DNA of 64,000 nucleotides from Carposina sasakii (lineage: Eukaryota > Arthropoda > Insecta > Lepidoptera > Carposinidae). Below the pieces are notes generated by a model. The model did no database searches and had not been told where the DNA came from. It worked only from the letters and a program-made list of their open reading frames with translations. The stretch is from NCBI GenBank assembly GCA_014607495.2, contig CP053149.1, positions 11,730,120 to 11,794,119 on the forward strand. The letters are read 5' to 3'. This document shows positions 45,783 through 60,600 of the stretch, piece by piece (within the stretch, counting starts at the first letter, position 1; each line of letters opens with the position of its first letter). A program made the translations under genes and the position numbers.

Positions 45783-45967
45783 TCACCGATCAAATTGGTG
45801 AAATTCTAAAGAAAGGTCAGGTCAAGAGACCCTAAACCGACGAGCGTGCATGAAGAATATCATGAAAGTAGATGAAGCAAAAGAGGTGTGTCAGGATCGT
45901 AGCAAATGGAGATCCGTGATCTCTGCCTACCCCTCCGGGAGAGAGGCGTGATTATTATGTATGTATG
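45783..45967 (+). mobile_element. LINE 3-prime fragment with (ATGT)n tail
   Basis: Encodes FTDQIGEILKKGQVK, then after a two-base loss RRACMKNIMKVDEAKEVCQD and SKWRSVISAYPSGREA with a TGA stop, then ATTATT(ATGT)n. 5-prime truncated and frameshifted. Confidence 0.7.
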
Positions 45968-47605
45968 TAGCTCTTACATTTTAAGAAGTAAACCGGATTA
46001 AACTGGCAAGTACAAATTATATCTTGGGCGAATTGTTTCGAGTTAAAAGTGATTTCTATTTTAAAATTCTCGAAATCCCCAGACAAGTTCTGTCTAAAAG
46101 TTAGCAGAATTTAAACTTAATCACTGAATTGCTAGAGCTAAACCTATTTTGTAGATTTTAGTACAGTAATAAAATTAACCTCTCTAGTGCTATGTACAAG
46201 TTTTATGGTTATTAAAATTTGGTTTGTCTATTAATAATTTTTTTTGTGCTTATTTCGAATACAATATGCGAGTACTTCAATTTTAATAATCTATTTGCTT
46301 ATTTGAACAGAGCATTTTTTGTACTTATCTCTTTGATGGTATTAAGTCCAGGACTAAAATATATATTTAACTGGTTTACCTCAAATCTGTCTGTGAGGGT
46401 AGAATGATAAGGGGGTTCTTATTTTTGTAAAATCTATATTTATACTGTATGTATACATTATTTAACGATTTCACTAACTTCAGATGATATATCTTCAAAC
46501 TAGCTATTTATAACATTCATATATCTAATGAATGCACCACTGCAACATTGCTCAGCTAAATTTTCTTTTACCTCGAAACATTTACCTACCCCGTAAAGCA
46601 TAGCCAATCTAGCTTAATATAAACCTATTATTATACTTGTTTTCTTTATTGCGTCGAGGGATATTGCAATAAACATAAAATTACAGTTCGTTATGCTGAC
46701 CCCGGGTGGGCTACAAGGAACTCTACTTAGACCACTACTGTTTTAAATGTCGCCTATAGAGACTGACTAGTCGTATCATTTGAATCACATTTTACACGAA
46801 TTCCTAGATTATGCCTATTAGGTAGTTTATTTTTTTTTACTAGCCAACTTCGTCCGTGTGAACTACAGAATATAGCCTAGACCTTTTTTATGTAAAATTT
46901 TAAGAAGATTAGTTGAGTAGGTACGAGTATGTAAATAAAGCACGATGTAATAAACAAACTAACTTAATTTCGCATTTAAGATATTAGTTGTAATTGTTGA
47001 TCGATTGTATAAAAAAATAATTCACATGGAAAATGTTCAGTAAAAATCCTTACCTAGTGTTCCTCTATCAAAAAGGATCGTTCATGCAAAAATTTTAGCT
47101 TTTTACACCCTGTAGATTTGGCTTCACGTTGCCTCTTAGCCATTATTAAACCGTGGTTAATTGTTATATACATGGATTAATGTGGGGTCAGCTTTTAAAA
47201 TACGTACTAATTTAAGCCAATTAGGCATGGGAATTACATAACATGCAAAAGCAAATAAATCCAAGATATGTAATTATCCTAACTACCTATTATATATTAG
47301 CTGTACTCGTATTTAAATGGAACGGTCCACCTTTATCTAAATGGAACAATAAATCACGATGACAATATTGAAATCTGTTAAATCGTGAGTAGGTACACAA
47401 GTTGTAAAAAGCGCAATTAAGTACTGTAAATAAATTAATACAGAAGTTATTTGGTGCATTGCATGAATTTGCATGCTAACTGCAATAGCGTGATACAGCC
47501 CCATATAGATCAAAATACACAACACGAGAGCATTATATACACATTTATATGTATTGTGCTTATTTGAATACTAAAATTTTAATAATGTTTGATTTGTAAA
47601 TAAAG

Positions 47606-47681
47606 AGGAAAATTATAAAGCATAAGGAGAAATAGATAGAATTATTTCTATCTATTTCTCCTTATGCTTTATAATTTTCCT
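47606..47681. repeat. 76-nt perfect palindrome unique to copy 2
   Basis: Arms of 36 nt (47606-47641 and 47646-47681) with a 4-nt loop TTAT. In copy 1 only the left arm exists (about 770-807) and the right arm is replaced by unrelated ATAAAAAAGG. Confidence 0.95.
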
Positions 47682-50641
47682 ATACTCAAAGGTACATATT
47701 ACAAAAATTAATACAATACAATTTTTATTCAATAATAGTGCAATATAAATTGTTCTATTTGATAGCATAAGTGAGTGGATGGCAAAAACGGGAGATCGAG
47801 CTATGTGGCGTACTCTGGTATGATTACATCATGTAGGCAACTTGCTTTTTTGTATAAATTTTCGAATATCATGACCCCTAAAACAGGTATTGATCGCCGA
47901 ATGCTATAAAACTAGAGGGTCATAGGAGAACCCTAAACAGTTCCGCCGCTTACTATCCTTGCTCAATTTATACGGGTCCATCAAGGGACTATCCCTTTCA
48001 GCCAAAAAACCTTAAAGTTGATCAAATCTTTAGGGCTTTATCTATAAAACACACACTCTGTGGTAAGTTCTAAAATATGTACAATGAAACAAAGTATAGG
48101 TCACTGTTCGTTGACGTTATCCCGCATTCATAGACATCATACGAGTATTCCTTTTATTTGAAAAGTAACTATAGTGTTCTGTGATATTTGTCATGTGCTA
48201 ATGCGGGGCTACACTAGAATAAATCAGCTGTTGACACCTTGACACCAGATTATCTGATTTATAAATTTTCACGTTTTTTCGTGAGAAGGTATAACTATAT
48301 GATGATGATGGTATTCGACCGTATTTCGGCCAAGGCGACCAATCTCTAGAGAGATTGGTCAGGTACACAGGAGATATTATAGTGCATAACTATATAAACT
48401 AGCACTAGCTAAGAAATAAAGCAAAGTTTCATGGTGTTTTTAGTCGTAACCTAGTATTATAAAGTTAAATAGATTGTTTGTTGGTTTTCCTTTTACGCTA
48501 TGTACTAAAACCATCTTCTAAAAAATGTGCATTTGGGTGTACGGAGAAGGACATAGGCTACATTCTGTAACCCACGCGGACGAGTCGCGGGGAACAGCTA
48601 GTTCAATATAAAATAAAGGTAACTTCATAAATACACAATACCTTCAGGGGAAAACAAACAGAAAATACAAATCCCAAAAATTTTGATCAAAACTCAAACA
48701 AAATGGAAGTTTATCAGAAAAACTTGGAAACCCATTTAAATTTGAAAGGGTTAATGATATTTCTTAAAAGCAATAAATAACTTACAAATTGTTAAAGGTA
48801 TCCCGGGGGCACAGACGGGATTTATACAAGAGTAAGTTTTTATACTCCAAGTTTATTCGCACCTACTGGTGCATTTCACCAACTTTGCCTACTCAATGAT
48901 TTAGTTGCGAAGTACAGTTTTCAGTTGATATATTTTCTTTTTGTGCCAGTTTTGATGCAATTGTGTTCCTATTGTACTATTGAGAAGAAATATGAAAGCT
49001 TTTAAAACTTTTACTCAGTTTGCATATGAAAATAAGATTTTCAGTAGTTTTCAATATCTCTTTACGTTTCAATCGATGATATGGTTGGTTTACTCTCAGT
49101 TTTTTTTTTTTTATAAAACAGAGCACATCAATTTATTCTGCAGGAGTATTATCAGTTGCGCACACATAATTTATATCCATATTCCTGCACACTAAATAAA
49201 TTGAGCCACAAAATAAGACTCAATAAACCTGGTTGTAGCTCGAGCTTGTCATAATTTTAAGAGGCATCCATAAATACATCAATGTTTAAGCTGCTGTAGC
49301 CCAGGAGGAAGTGAGCTTTTATATTTGTATGTAGGTAGTAAAAACAAGAAATTATACATACAGATAGGTTAGAGTTAAGCTATAGATGGCATTATTTTAA
49401 TGATAAAATATGAGTATTACCGGCTATTTGTTGAATTACGATATCGCCGCGATAATGATACGAATATATCGAATATATTATTATTTTTTGAAATCGGTAT
49501 GTATTTAAGTTGAATTTTAAATTTAATTGACCAGAGGTCGTGGGTTTGATTCCCACTCGGGTGCTCAACATTGTTTAATAAGCTACTAGTTTTTAAGAAA
49601 GCGAACAAGTACCCACATCCACTTGGTCTACAAGTGCACAATATTTTTCTTCCACGGTCTAAGTAAGGCGTGCGTCACACGTGCCTCGTAAATTTCTCTA
49701 ATCCTGCAGTGTATACTCTGCTTTATTATATTCGCGATCATCGTTTGTTTGTTCGGTGCGAAAGAGATGTGTTTAGGCTTTGTGTGCTTAGGTGTACGAA
49801 ATAATAATTTGGGATTGGTCGGAAATACTTTTTGATGGGTTCTTTGCTCAATTTTGCGAACTATCCTTTAGCTATTGTACTCGTATCATCGTTAATGATA
49901 TTTATTGTAAATATTGATTTCTTATTGAAACTGAATTAAAAAATTACATATTTGCACATACGATGAAGCATAAAATATTCCCGATTTATACCGACGTCCT
50001 CATTTAATACATTGTAGGTATATTTATTTCCTCAAACTGAACTTTCGCACTTATTCATCACAATTTGCGCGCACAGTATTCAATTTACTTTATTTCATGG
50101 CAGCAAATTGTGAATAATCGTCGCGTTATGAGGTGTTTTTGCATTCCTCATGCGCGCCCCTGCAAATTGTATTAGACGGCACCGATACGTGACCCGTGCG
50201 CGCGACATGTGTACCTTCTCAATTATCTTTATGTTTTAGAAAGTCCCCATTTTTCTATCTTCAACGAAGCTGTGAAGCTATTTTTTTTTTACTTTTTATT
50301 ACAACATACTACAAGTATGTATGATTAATTTTCTAAAATTTCAACTCACAGAATATCCAGTTAAGTTCAGTAAATGCGTGATCAAATTTATTATAGGTAT
50401 ATACCCCCATATGACAATTTTATTGAAGTTGCACTAGCTCATAGTTCAAATTTCTCATTTCCGGGTTTATTATACTCCGATTTTTAATTATGTAGAGTAA
50501 AATGACAGCTACAATTGACTTTATTTCTTTTTAATGTTGTCAACGTAGTGAAATTAGTGTTCTAATATTTTATAGTGAGTGATTAATTGAATCGTGATAT
50601 TTTTTCGATAGTGTTATTTCACTTTATAATCTAACTAGATA

Positions 50642-51027
50642 CAGGATGTTTTTTTGTGGCCACCTTTAACGAAGGGTACGTACTCTATACATGAAATAAA
50701 GTAAGTTTATGCAAAAAAAAATTCTGGGAAAAAAATTTTTTTTTTTTTTGAAAAAATAATTAAAATTCCTTGATCGTGCGAAATTTATAGTGTCTAGTGT
50801 TTATGTTAGTTTTTTTATAGACAGATATTAATTATTTTTTGTGAAAAAATCCTGCTACGCGCGTCTATGTGCATTTATGCAGAAACACGCAGTCTATTTA
50901 CTCAACTTTGGACCCTAATATTTTGGAAACCAGACACTTCCCAGATATGCTTCCATGGAGAAAAATGATCGTGATGATGAGGAGATTCCGTAGTTTTCGG
51001 GAACGTTGACGACCAAAAATCATCCTG
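50642..51027 (-). mobile_element. Tc1/mariner-type MITE, copy C
   Basis: First of two head-to-tail copies inserted in copy 2 of the duplication. The matching place in copy 1 near 4485 is empty (CTAGATATATATG). Termini are CAGGATG and CATCCTG with flanking TA at 50640-50641. Orientation is opposite to copies A and B. No transposase. Confidence 0.92.
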
Positions 51028-51033
51028 TATATA

Positions 51034-51415
51034 CAGGATGTTTTTTTGTGGCCACCTTTAACGAAGGGTACGTATTCTATACATGAAATAAAGTAAGTTT
51101 ATGCCAAAAAAAATGCTGGGAAAAAAAATATTTTTTTGAAAAAAAATTTTAAATTCCTTGATCGTGCGAAATTTATAGTGTCTAGTGTTTATGTTAGTTT
51201 TTTTATAGACAGATATGAAATATTTTTCGTGAAAAAATCCTGCTATGCGCGTCTATGTGTATTTATGCAGAAAAACGCAGTCTATTTACTCAACTTTGGA
51301 CCCTAATATTTTGGAAACCAGACACTTCCCAGGTATGCTTCCATGGAGAAAAATGATCGTGATGATGAGGAGATTCCGTAGTTTTCGGGAACGTTGACGA
51401 CCAAAAATCATCCTG
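51034..51415 (-). mobile_element. Tc1/mariner-type MITE, copy D
   Basis: Second tandem copy, separated from copy C only by TATATA (51028-51033). The right flank TATATATG rejoins the copy 1 sequence. The arrangement fits one insertion landing in the TA duplication made by the other. Confidence 0.92.
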
Positions 51416-54230
51416 TATATATGTATAAACAAACTGTTTTAGATTTTCTTTAAATAAGATAAAAATGTATTAATTAATAACATGGTAGGTATCTATCTTA
51501 ATGTTATTTGACTTTTGCTAACACCACTCAAATGTAACAAAGAACCTTAAAAGTGGTAGAACCTAAAAATAAGTTATAATAAACGGCTTACACCCGCGAG
51601 CTCCGACGCAACCGTATTTTGTTCCCGAGCAAATTCGATAAACACAAGCGAGCGAACGACAACATGCATCCAATATCAAACATGCAATAAATATTCACTT
51701 GTTTAGCATTTAGAACGCAGGAGGAGGCTATACCGTATACATTATGTTCCGGGAACAGGGTCATTCCCGCGATTAACAGATTAAAAACTTGACTTTTGTA
51801 TAAGTAATGTATTATTTATATGCAATAAAACGCTAGAAATTGCATTATTATTTAATTATTGTATGAATCGAAACATAAATCATACAAGTCGTAGCTACTA
51901 CGGATTTGCTACGAGCAACTACGAACAAGTTGAACTCTACCTATATAGACATCAATCTCTCTTAGTTTCAATGTTTTAGTTTTCATAAAAAAAATTATAT
52001 GTTGAGACTCGATCCCATATAATTGCATTTGACCATGACTTTTTCAGGTATCCATTCCTAAATATTAAAAACGAATGTTGCGATCTCTATGCAATATTGA
52101 AAAAGCGTGCAGTGGACTAAATGACGGATCTCTTCACACGCACCACAAATATTTTTGCGATGTATGCGACACGATCGTAAACAATACAAGCTGTGCCAAT
52201 GATGTGAGAAGGAATATGTTGTGGATGCGCTTATTTGTATGTAATTTTGACAACATCATTATTTTTTATTATGTTCAAAAATAAACTATGACGTAATGTT
52301 TAAAATTTATTTAATAATAATGTATTACATGACTACTCGTCGATTTGCTCGTATGAATAAAAACTATAATAAACACCTACCATAGTCTCGTTTCAAAGAT
52401 ATGCAGCAGATCTGGGTGCTCATCCTATGTTACATCGTTTGGCATCGACGTTCATTGACACAACACTCCCAGATAGCGGTTGAAATTCATTAAGAGTCAC
52501 GACCAACGCGCGAAAATGAAGGCTATATATTGAAGAAAACATGCCTGCCAACAATTATTGATCGAGAAATAATGCTACTTTGACTATAGCCCTTGCTCCG
52601 GGAGACCATATTTAGCACTAGAACATCGATTACGTCGTGTTGTATATAGGTATTGTCAGTCAATGCTGTCATACTGTGAAGCGCTAATGTCCTACTGCGC
52701 ATTAAGTGCATTCTCTATTTGACGTCGAAGTTTTAGGTAACTGCCACATCTATTTGATATATTCTCAATTCCGAAGGTCAACGCACGACTGGATGGCTGA
52801 CACAGCCCTGCGGCGGTCTTTAATTTTATATACGACTTTGTTTGGATATCCCAATTTTCCTATTGAGTTTGATATGTGTATTTGATAGTAAATAAAGGTA
52901 AAGCGCCAATGTTTACGTTTCAATTCGTGTTTATTTACGCCAATTTTGATGCACGGTGCATGTTGGTTGATACATGTCATCATTTATTACACGTTTTATT
53001 TTAATATAAATTATAAATCAGATACAACACTGTATATTTTAGGAAGGTAAATATACATATTTTTATGATTTCATAGACATCACTCATAGACGTTAGTGAT
53101 GTACTCACTTATCATCATCTTCTATATATTTTATATATTTTATAATGCCGTATAATGTGATATCAAAAAGTTAATTAAAAAAAAACAAAAACTAATCGGA
53201 AAAATATAAAAGGCAAAGCAGACGCCAACAAAAATTAGCCCTTCATAAAAACCCTGACATTAATCTAGGTACAATCTAAACTTTTCCCATAGACGAGAAA
53301 TTTGCGTCATCAATTCTTTTTAAACGGAAATTTCGAAACACATCCCAGCCATTTGAAAACTCCCCACATAAAGGGGCTTTTAACGAGACCTTTTTTCCGA
53401 AGCAACTAAAAACATTTCCCCAAATGATCCATTATCTCCTCACGAGGACAAGTTAGCGATCTCCTTCGTCTATTTTCACAAGTAATAACTAAATTTATCT
53501 GGAGACCTTCAGGACTGGACGGTTTGGTTTGTATACTCCGGTCACGTGCTGGGGGCGGGGCTTGACGCTTCCACGACACGTCATTAAAATTAAGCATCAT
53601 TACTCTTGTAAAATCGCCATAGCTAAGTTGAGAGTGGTGGGTAAAAAATGTTATAAAATTTTGAGCTTTCATAGTTTTCTTAATAATTATCTGTCTCAAT
53701 CATTTATGCCGCTTGCCTTTTCCTCTACATCAATGATTATATTACTCTACCTATCTTATATGGTTATTAATAAAAACAGATTAGATATTTGTCAATCGAC
53801 TAAACTCATCACCATTATCTATTATAATTTTATTCTCCATCTCATACGACAACGTAACGGCAAGTTTCAGCGGACCAATGAGTTCAGCTGCAAATTAGGA
53901 TAAACAAGTCAAGAAAAGAAGGATATGAGAGATATGGAAGTTTCTGTACTGTATTATTCTCGTCTGTGTCTACACAGTATGGGTTATTGGAAGTTTGTCG
54001 TGGCTGTCGCGTGGTGATCCAGCGCCTTATTGCGACCTTAACAAATGATGTCGGGACGTGACGCCGGCGCATATGTTAATATTGGTGATGCCTAACAAAC
54101 ACCAAGTTTAGAAATTATTTATTCTAAGTCTAGGCTATAAGATTTTAGTCGTTCTTATAAAAAAATCTAACACGCGAGGGGAGAATAGGAATACATAAGT
54201 TCTAAAAAATAAAATAAGTTATAAAATACT

Positions 54231-54364
54231 AGCTGTTGCCCGCGACTTCGTCCGCGCGACTATTTGTGTACCAAATTTCATTAAGATCTGTTTAGGATTT
54301 TTGCCGTGAAAGACGGACAAACATAGATACACACACATACTTTCACATTTATAATATTAGTAAA
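54231..54364 (-). mobile_element. Miniature Helitron, copy 2 counterpart
   Basis: Allelic or paralogous counterpart of 7296-7433, same flanks. It differs at the TC end, so it was present before the two copies separated. Confidence 0.8.
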
Positions 54365-54733
54365 GATTACTTATCTACCTCTAAAATATCCCCCGAAACC
54401 TTAAATGAAAATAACTCACAACTTTCCGAATAACATTAAAGGGAGCGAAAATTCTTTAAAACCCACCGAAAACTTTATCCCTCGCTAAGAAGTAGGAACA
54501 CTATAAATATTCATTCATTCCTACCCACAATAAATAAAATAAAATAAAAAAGATAAGTCCAAGCTGCCGCGGGATCGTAGGTTCTTCATTAATAACCTAA
54601 AAGAAACCTCCATTTCCCGTTAAAATAATAATAATATCATGATCTCCGACCGTATTTCGGCCAAGGCGACTAATCTCTACGGAGATTGGCCAGGTACGCA
54701 GGAGATATTATAGTGCACAAGTGTGTGCGAAAT

Positions 54734-54736
54734 AAT
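54734..54736. other. Empty target site of the DIRS insertion
   Basis: In copy 2 the sequence GCGAAAT-AAT-AGTCCG is uninterrupted. In copy 1 GCGAAAT-AAT precedes the element at 7801 and AAT-AGTCCG follows it at 12650. Exactly one AAT is present in the empty allele and two in the filled one, as expected of recombination at a 3-bp core. Confidence 0.95.
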
Positions 54737-57354
54737 AGTCCGATGGGACTATAATAACCATTATATCTAATAATATGATTTGGTGTCATCAGTGGCATTA
54801 ACAAAAGCCCTTATTCTTCTTTATTTTTACAACTAAAGATGGTTTACCTCATACGACAATCATTACGCAAATAGTAGGATATGTGAATTTTTTATATATT
54901 TATGAACGTATTTTTAAAATCTTTTTTCCGATAGAACCCTAAGCAAAAGTCGGTTAAAGACCCTCCGCTACATTCACCTTTAAGTAAGGGATTCATTGAA
55001 AATTCGAGTCACATTTTCTAATTAGAGAAGTTGTCTTACTTGAATTTTAAAAAAGAAAATAATTGATTTCCCAATGTTGTACACCGTGCAAAGCTTCTTA
55101 ACTTCAATTCAGAAATAATGATGTTCTTAGTAGGTGCTTTCTCAACCCATGCGAGAGAAACTTACCGACTTTCATAATAAATATTTTAAGTGTAGTTTGT
55201 TTGTTTCTGAACTCTTTCTTTATTCTGGTTTAAGTTTTGTTTGTTTTATATGAGCATAGAAAATGGGTAGATTTCCATAGATATTGCTTGGTGGTTTAAA
55301 CAAGAAAATCTATGCATCGTCATCCCACAGGATGGATAAATAGAACAAGATTTTAACTTCTTAACATTGACCGTTCAAAAAACAATATTATTATTCATTT
55401 TCACCGTGTGTATTAAATGATGCAATACTTGTATTGTTGCTAAATTGTATTAATAGCAAAATTAAGTCTAGATAAGCTGTGTACAAACAAAAGGACGTAC
55501 ATATCGAAACACAAATATTATTCGTTTGCTATTAATGAACTTTTAAAATTGATATTTCAACAAATTTTCTAGTATTATCCTGGTACAGTTTGTAAACATA
55601 ACTTTTATTAACCGTTCAAACTTCGAATCTGTTAATATTACCCGCTTATTGTGTACCGAACTAATATTAGCAGAAGTACCGCAAGTTAGGAGACAAACTT
55701 ATTAAGTTTATATAACTTAGACGTACCTACTACTATAATATAGTCTACCTCCTATCTTAAGTCTACGGAAAATATAAGAATAAAAAAAGTCCGGATCTTG
55801 TAATACTTATTTTTAATATTCGGTTTTAAACAAATGTGCACCTATAGTTTATGGTTGTAACAACTTGTTTATGTAGTTAATTTATTAGTACTGTACCTAC
55901 ATTAAAAATGTCTTTTGGAGTTAATCGATATATTTTACTTAAAATAATGTTTATAAGTTGTACCTATTGAATAACTTACAAAGTACGGACTCCAAATTAA
56001 TTTACATGAGCTAAGTCGAAGTTGCCAATCAGTCCAAAAAATTCTTAGGTACGGACTAAACTATCAAAAACTATAGACGAAAAGGAAATTTATAATTACA
56101 TATAATTACTACGGGCATACCACTAAATAGTGACAGGGTAAAAGTATTTTCTATAAGAAATAATGTAAGGTATGTCAACTACCAGGGATTCCCAAGCTAG
56201 AGGAAAATGGGGCAAGAATGTGCAATTTTGATAACAGGATAAAGATGACATTATTCCCAACTGTTGCAAGGCCTTCATCATAATTTTCTCGAGCTCTTAA
56301 CGGCTACCAATGTGGAATTACATTTGAAATGCTAGTCGGAACTATGAATTAGTCATGAAGAGAATGAGCGCAATGTACTGTGAAATCAACTTCTAGGGAA
56401 CTATTTTCGTCCAGAAAATTTTAAATTGTTGGGAATCAAAAAGCAATTTCGACGGAATGAATATTTCGTGTTTTTATTAATGGCTTGTGATGGTACTGGA
56501 AATATACTGGATGGGGCATTGCTGCGAAATAGCTCTTTCGACAGGAGTAGGATATAGTCGGAAAGTTATTGCGTTGGATAAAAAAATCACAAGGCAAATC
56601 ACAAGATCTATGAAAAAAGGTCTGGTAATCTGACAAATCGTACATGACAATGGTTGCACAATGCTAACTTGATACTGTTTAACGATTTGTTACAAACTGC
56701 TGTGTGTATTGTGACGTATTATGGATGTTTCATCTATATCACTATTTATCTCGGGCTATTTTGGCGAAGTGAATTTATTGTTCTATGACCAAACCCGAAG
56801 CAATCTAAAAATTCGTATAAAATACATTCCATTTTCGCCACTTTAAGTTGCTTTTTTGTTAGGAATGTGACGTATTAATTGGATATGTAGCAAAGGCTGG
56901 TCGTGTAGACAAAGAGAACCCCCACTGGGCTGTAGAGTGACGTCACTTCACCGCGACGTGTGTGCACATGAGCTTTATCATTTCTACGGCCTTTATTCGA
57001 ATATACCAGCACAATTTAATGTAAAAATTACATTTTATATAGGTCATGTTAACATTTCATTCGTAACATATAACATTATACATAAACTAATGCCGTGTAC
57101 TACGTGTCTATTACAAAAGAATTTGAACATTTCTTAAGATATACATTGCCTAAATTTGTTAGATATTCCAATTATTTCGCTTTCATTTATGTCATTTTTT
57201 AACATTCTCTATCTTAGTAATAATTTTGTAATAACACCGACACAGTTGAGTAATAAAGATTTATCGTCCGGCGCCGTGCTGATTACGATCAAAAATCTTT
57301 ACAGCAGATATATTATGCAGAAAATCAGTATAACATAAACAGTTCTAAAATATC

Positions 57355-57615
57355 ATCATCATCATCAGCCTATTGCAATCCACTGCTGGACGTAAGCCTC
57401 CCCCAGGGCATGCCACAAGACTGCCATGGGGGTATTTGCCCACAGTCACAACGCTGGGCAGACGAGTTGGTGACCGCAGTTTGTATTTTGGACTATGTTG
57501 TCAACATGGGAGGCGCCTGCCCACCTCTCGGAAACCCTTAATCGCCTCGTACGATACCCATGGGCAGACATGGGGTGGTACGAATTCTACTCTGTCGGCA
57601 CCACGCGTGTCCTAA
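57355..57615 (-). repeat. Dispersed repeat, copy 2 counterpart of 15294
   Basis: Near-identical to 15294-15553, including the short ORF on the plus strand, which is simply the repeat read in its open frame. Confidence 0.8.
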
Positions 57616-60600
57616 AATACATATAGTCAATGTAAAACTGTTACCAGTATACCTGTATATTGAATAAAAAATACGTAATAAGGAAATCGTACACGTACCT
57701 CAATCAGATGTATTATTTAACTCTATTCAAAGCTCAGAATACGACATTATTATAATCAAAAATATCCTTTTACCCCTGTAAGCCTCCGTAAATTCTAAGC
57801 GTCTGTAAATATAAACCAAACTCGTTCCAGGCGTTATTGGATTTAAGGCGGCAATTTTCTCATATAACGACGGCTTAGAGGCACCAAGTTAAAGGAGTCC
57901 ACGCAAGATAGGAATATGAACAAGCCCACAATTTTCTTTTTCGACTTTTCGTGTACCAATATCGGTCGCGAAGGTCAACTGTCTGATATAAAGCAAATTT
58001 ATTCTGGTTCTCGGGTATATTGGCTCACATAGTGCGCGTTATAGGTGGCGACAGAGCCGGAATGATAACGGTCTAATTCTGGAGGCGGCCCTTAAGTTAC
58101 ACTGCGGCATCCCTGAAAGGTTTTATTCATAAATCTAAGGGAACGTTTCATAAAGTTTCACAAAAATGTGGGCGCCGTGCAACGTAACAAGTTTAAATAC
58201 TTTCTGGGCCTCCCGTAAAGCTTTTTACCTCGGAGGTATGCTGACTTTTCTGTTTAATCGAGACGAGTCTTTTTGTGAAAGTGGGTTTTGCATAATCGGG
58301 AAAATATGGTCAGGATTTATGGGTGTCACAATGGCGAACAGCTTTTTAATTCGGTTGTTAAACATGTTTACACTGGCCTTTGTCACTCGTTAAATGAGTA
58401 GGCATGAAACTGAATACATAAATGCCGCGAATTCTTGTTCTTTCTTATGAAGTTTGATTCCGAAATAAATATTTTTCAGCAACAGTTTAGCCTTCTAGCA
58501 GCTCCACTATGCTTAATAATGAGAGGTCCCAATGAGAGGTCATAATAATTTAATAGTCCCGAAAAATAGGTCAAGGGTTAGATTAGGTACAGTAGACTTG
58601 GCTTAGTTGGATTTTTCTATCTATAGTATCATTTTAACAGTTCATTACTTCAAGGATCCAAAAGAAAAAGAAGAAAGTCAATGAAGGTCCAGTAACATTA
58701 CATCCTTGATCGTTCTATGGGTCAACATATCAGTTTTGACTGCAGTATGCATTTTAAACATAATACTTTCAATAAAAAAAATAACAGAGAAACCACTGAG
58801 TTCCACAACATGCACTCTACTTTTTATTTTAAACGAATCTAATATACACCCTTAAACTACGAGTAATAGCGAACAAAACAAAGTTCAAGTTAAAAAAGGC
58901 AAACATCGAGCCGGCCTCAAATCAAAGAGCACATATTGGTACTAGATCCCAGTTTCAAGTTAATGAATTCTGGAGGCGAGCAGTTCGTTAAAAAGTACAA
59001 AAAACCGTTCTACCCGCAAAGTTACCACCGAGTAGTTTTAGTTGAACATTAATCTACTTATAATTCGGACAAGTCTCTCTAAGGGACTTGATACACTTTA
59101 AAAAGTAGTAAACGCTGTATGCGCCAGTAGATACTTATATATAATAAGTAATAGACATACTATGCTATATCGATGTACTATAGATACTTATATGCTGATG
59201 CGAGGCTTCTCTAGAATAAATTAGCTGTATCTTTTTACTTGTATAAGAGTCGACTAAGGAACTCGGGCATTTTCCCAAGCTAGCAGCTTGTCACTGATCG
59301 TTAACTATCCCTGCTATGCTAAACGAGGCCGTGGGATCTCTTTTTTGATCTTTCAGTTCTGGCTACCCTATTTCGGGAACATAACCGTGTATATATTTAT
59401 GTATGTTGATGCTAGTGATGCGGTAAGGGCCCATCATTACTATCACGTTACTCTTAACTGTTCAATGACTTTGATGAATGAATAAGTATAACCAAAGACC
59501 TTCCATGATGCCTGGTACAGACAATTCTCAAAGTAAACCTGCATAATATTTATAACAAACTTATTTTCGTAAAGGTGGGGCACGATCCATACAGATGCAA
59601 TGTACCATCCTCTTAACGAAACTTTTAAAAAGTTTACGATGAGGTTATGTAGCTATACCTACATTTGCTTAAACTTGGGGTTCAAACTTTTCTTTTCTTT
59701 TTCGTGAAAAATGTTTTCTACTAATCATAGTCTAGTACCTATATTAGAACATGATTTACTTACACGTAGGTACTAAAAATAAATCACACACTTGGGTACT
59801 CGTACCACACATTAACCGAGTACCACAACCGCACGAATGAACAGAGCGACTTTATATAAATCGATGGATAAATCATAGAAACATCCAAAACAAACATAAT
59901 TTCATTTCTATTTTATCTATAGCTATATTTATAGCGATTTCAGGAATAGAATGCCTTTCCTCTAGTAAGCTGAATAGTTCACGCTGTTTACGTGGCTCTT
60001 AGTGTAAAATATAAATGTCCACAGCGTGGTCCGCCGCCAGCGTGTGGAGTCACGTTCTTATCGCACCTACTAGAACACACTCCATGCTAAATCAATGTTA
60101 CAAGCTCTCCCGGATTGGATTGAAGAGCATTTGATGTTACGGGGAACCAAGATTTTCTGTAATACCCTGATTAGAAGAATGCATGTTTTTGTTAGGTACG
60201 AATCTATGACTAAGCTATCTGTTCTTTCTTGTTTTGTAAACTCATTATCATTTCAACTTCAATATACATTGAAAAAAAGAAGTTCTCATAAGAACTTTTC
60301 CATTAGTGCACCTACCTACTTCGAAATATTGGATATCATGCTCAGAACGACGAATCTCTTTTTACACAAGACTTGCAATTCCAACTCGTTAACAACAACA
60401 TCGACAAAATCATGTTTTGCACGTAACCAGCAACTTTGTACAATCAGTAGCCAGCACCGCTGTCATTGAATGCTGATTAGCTCATAAAACTAGCGTCCAC
60501 AATGTAAACACTGTATAAAATATATCGCCCAAGTTTCTCTAACAACGTACGTAAAGCTTTATTAACTGAAGACTGGGATGGCTTATTGGTTTTACGGGGT

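Noticed and set aside
60095..60469. 124-codon plus-strand ORF in copy 2
   Set aside because: A single-base deletion breaks it in copy 1 near 18485, and no domain is recognisable.
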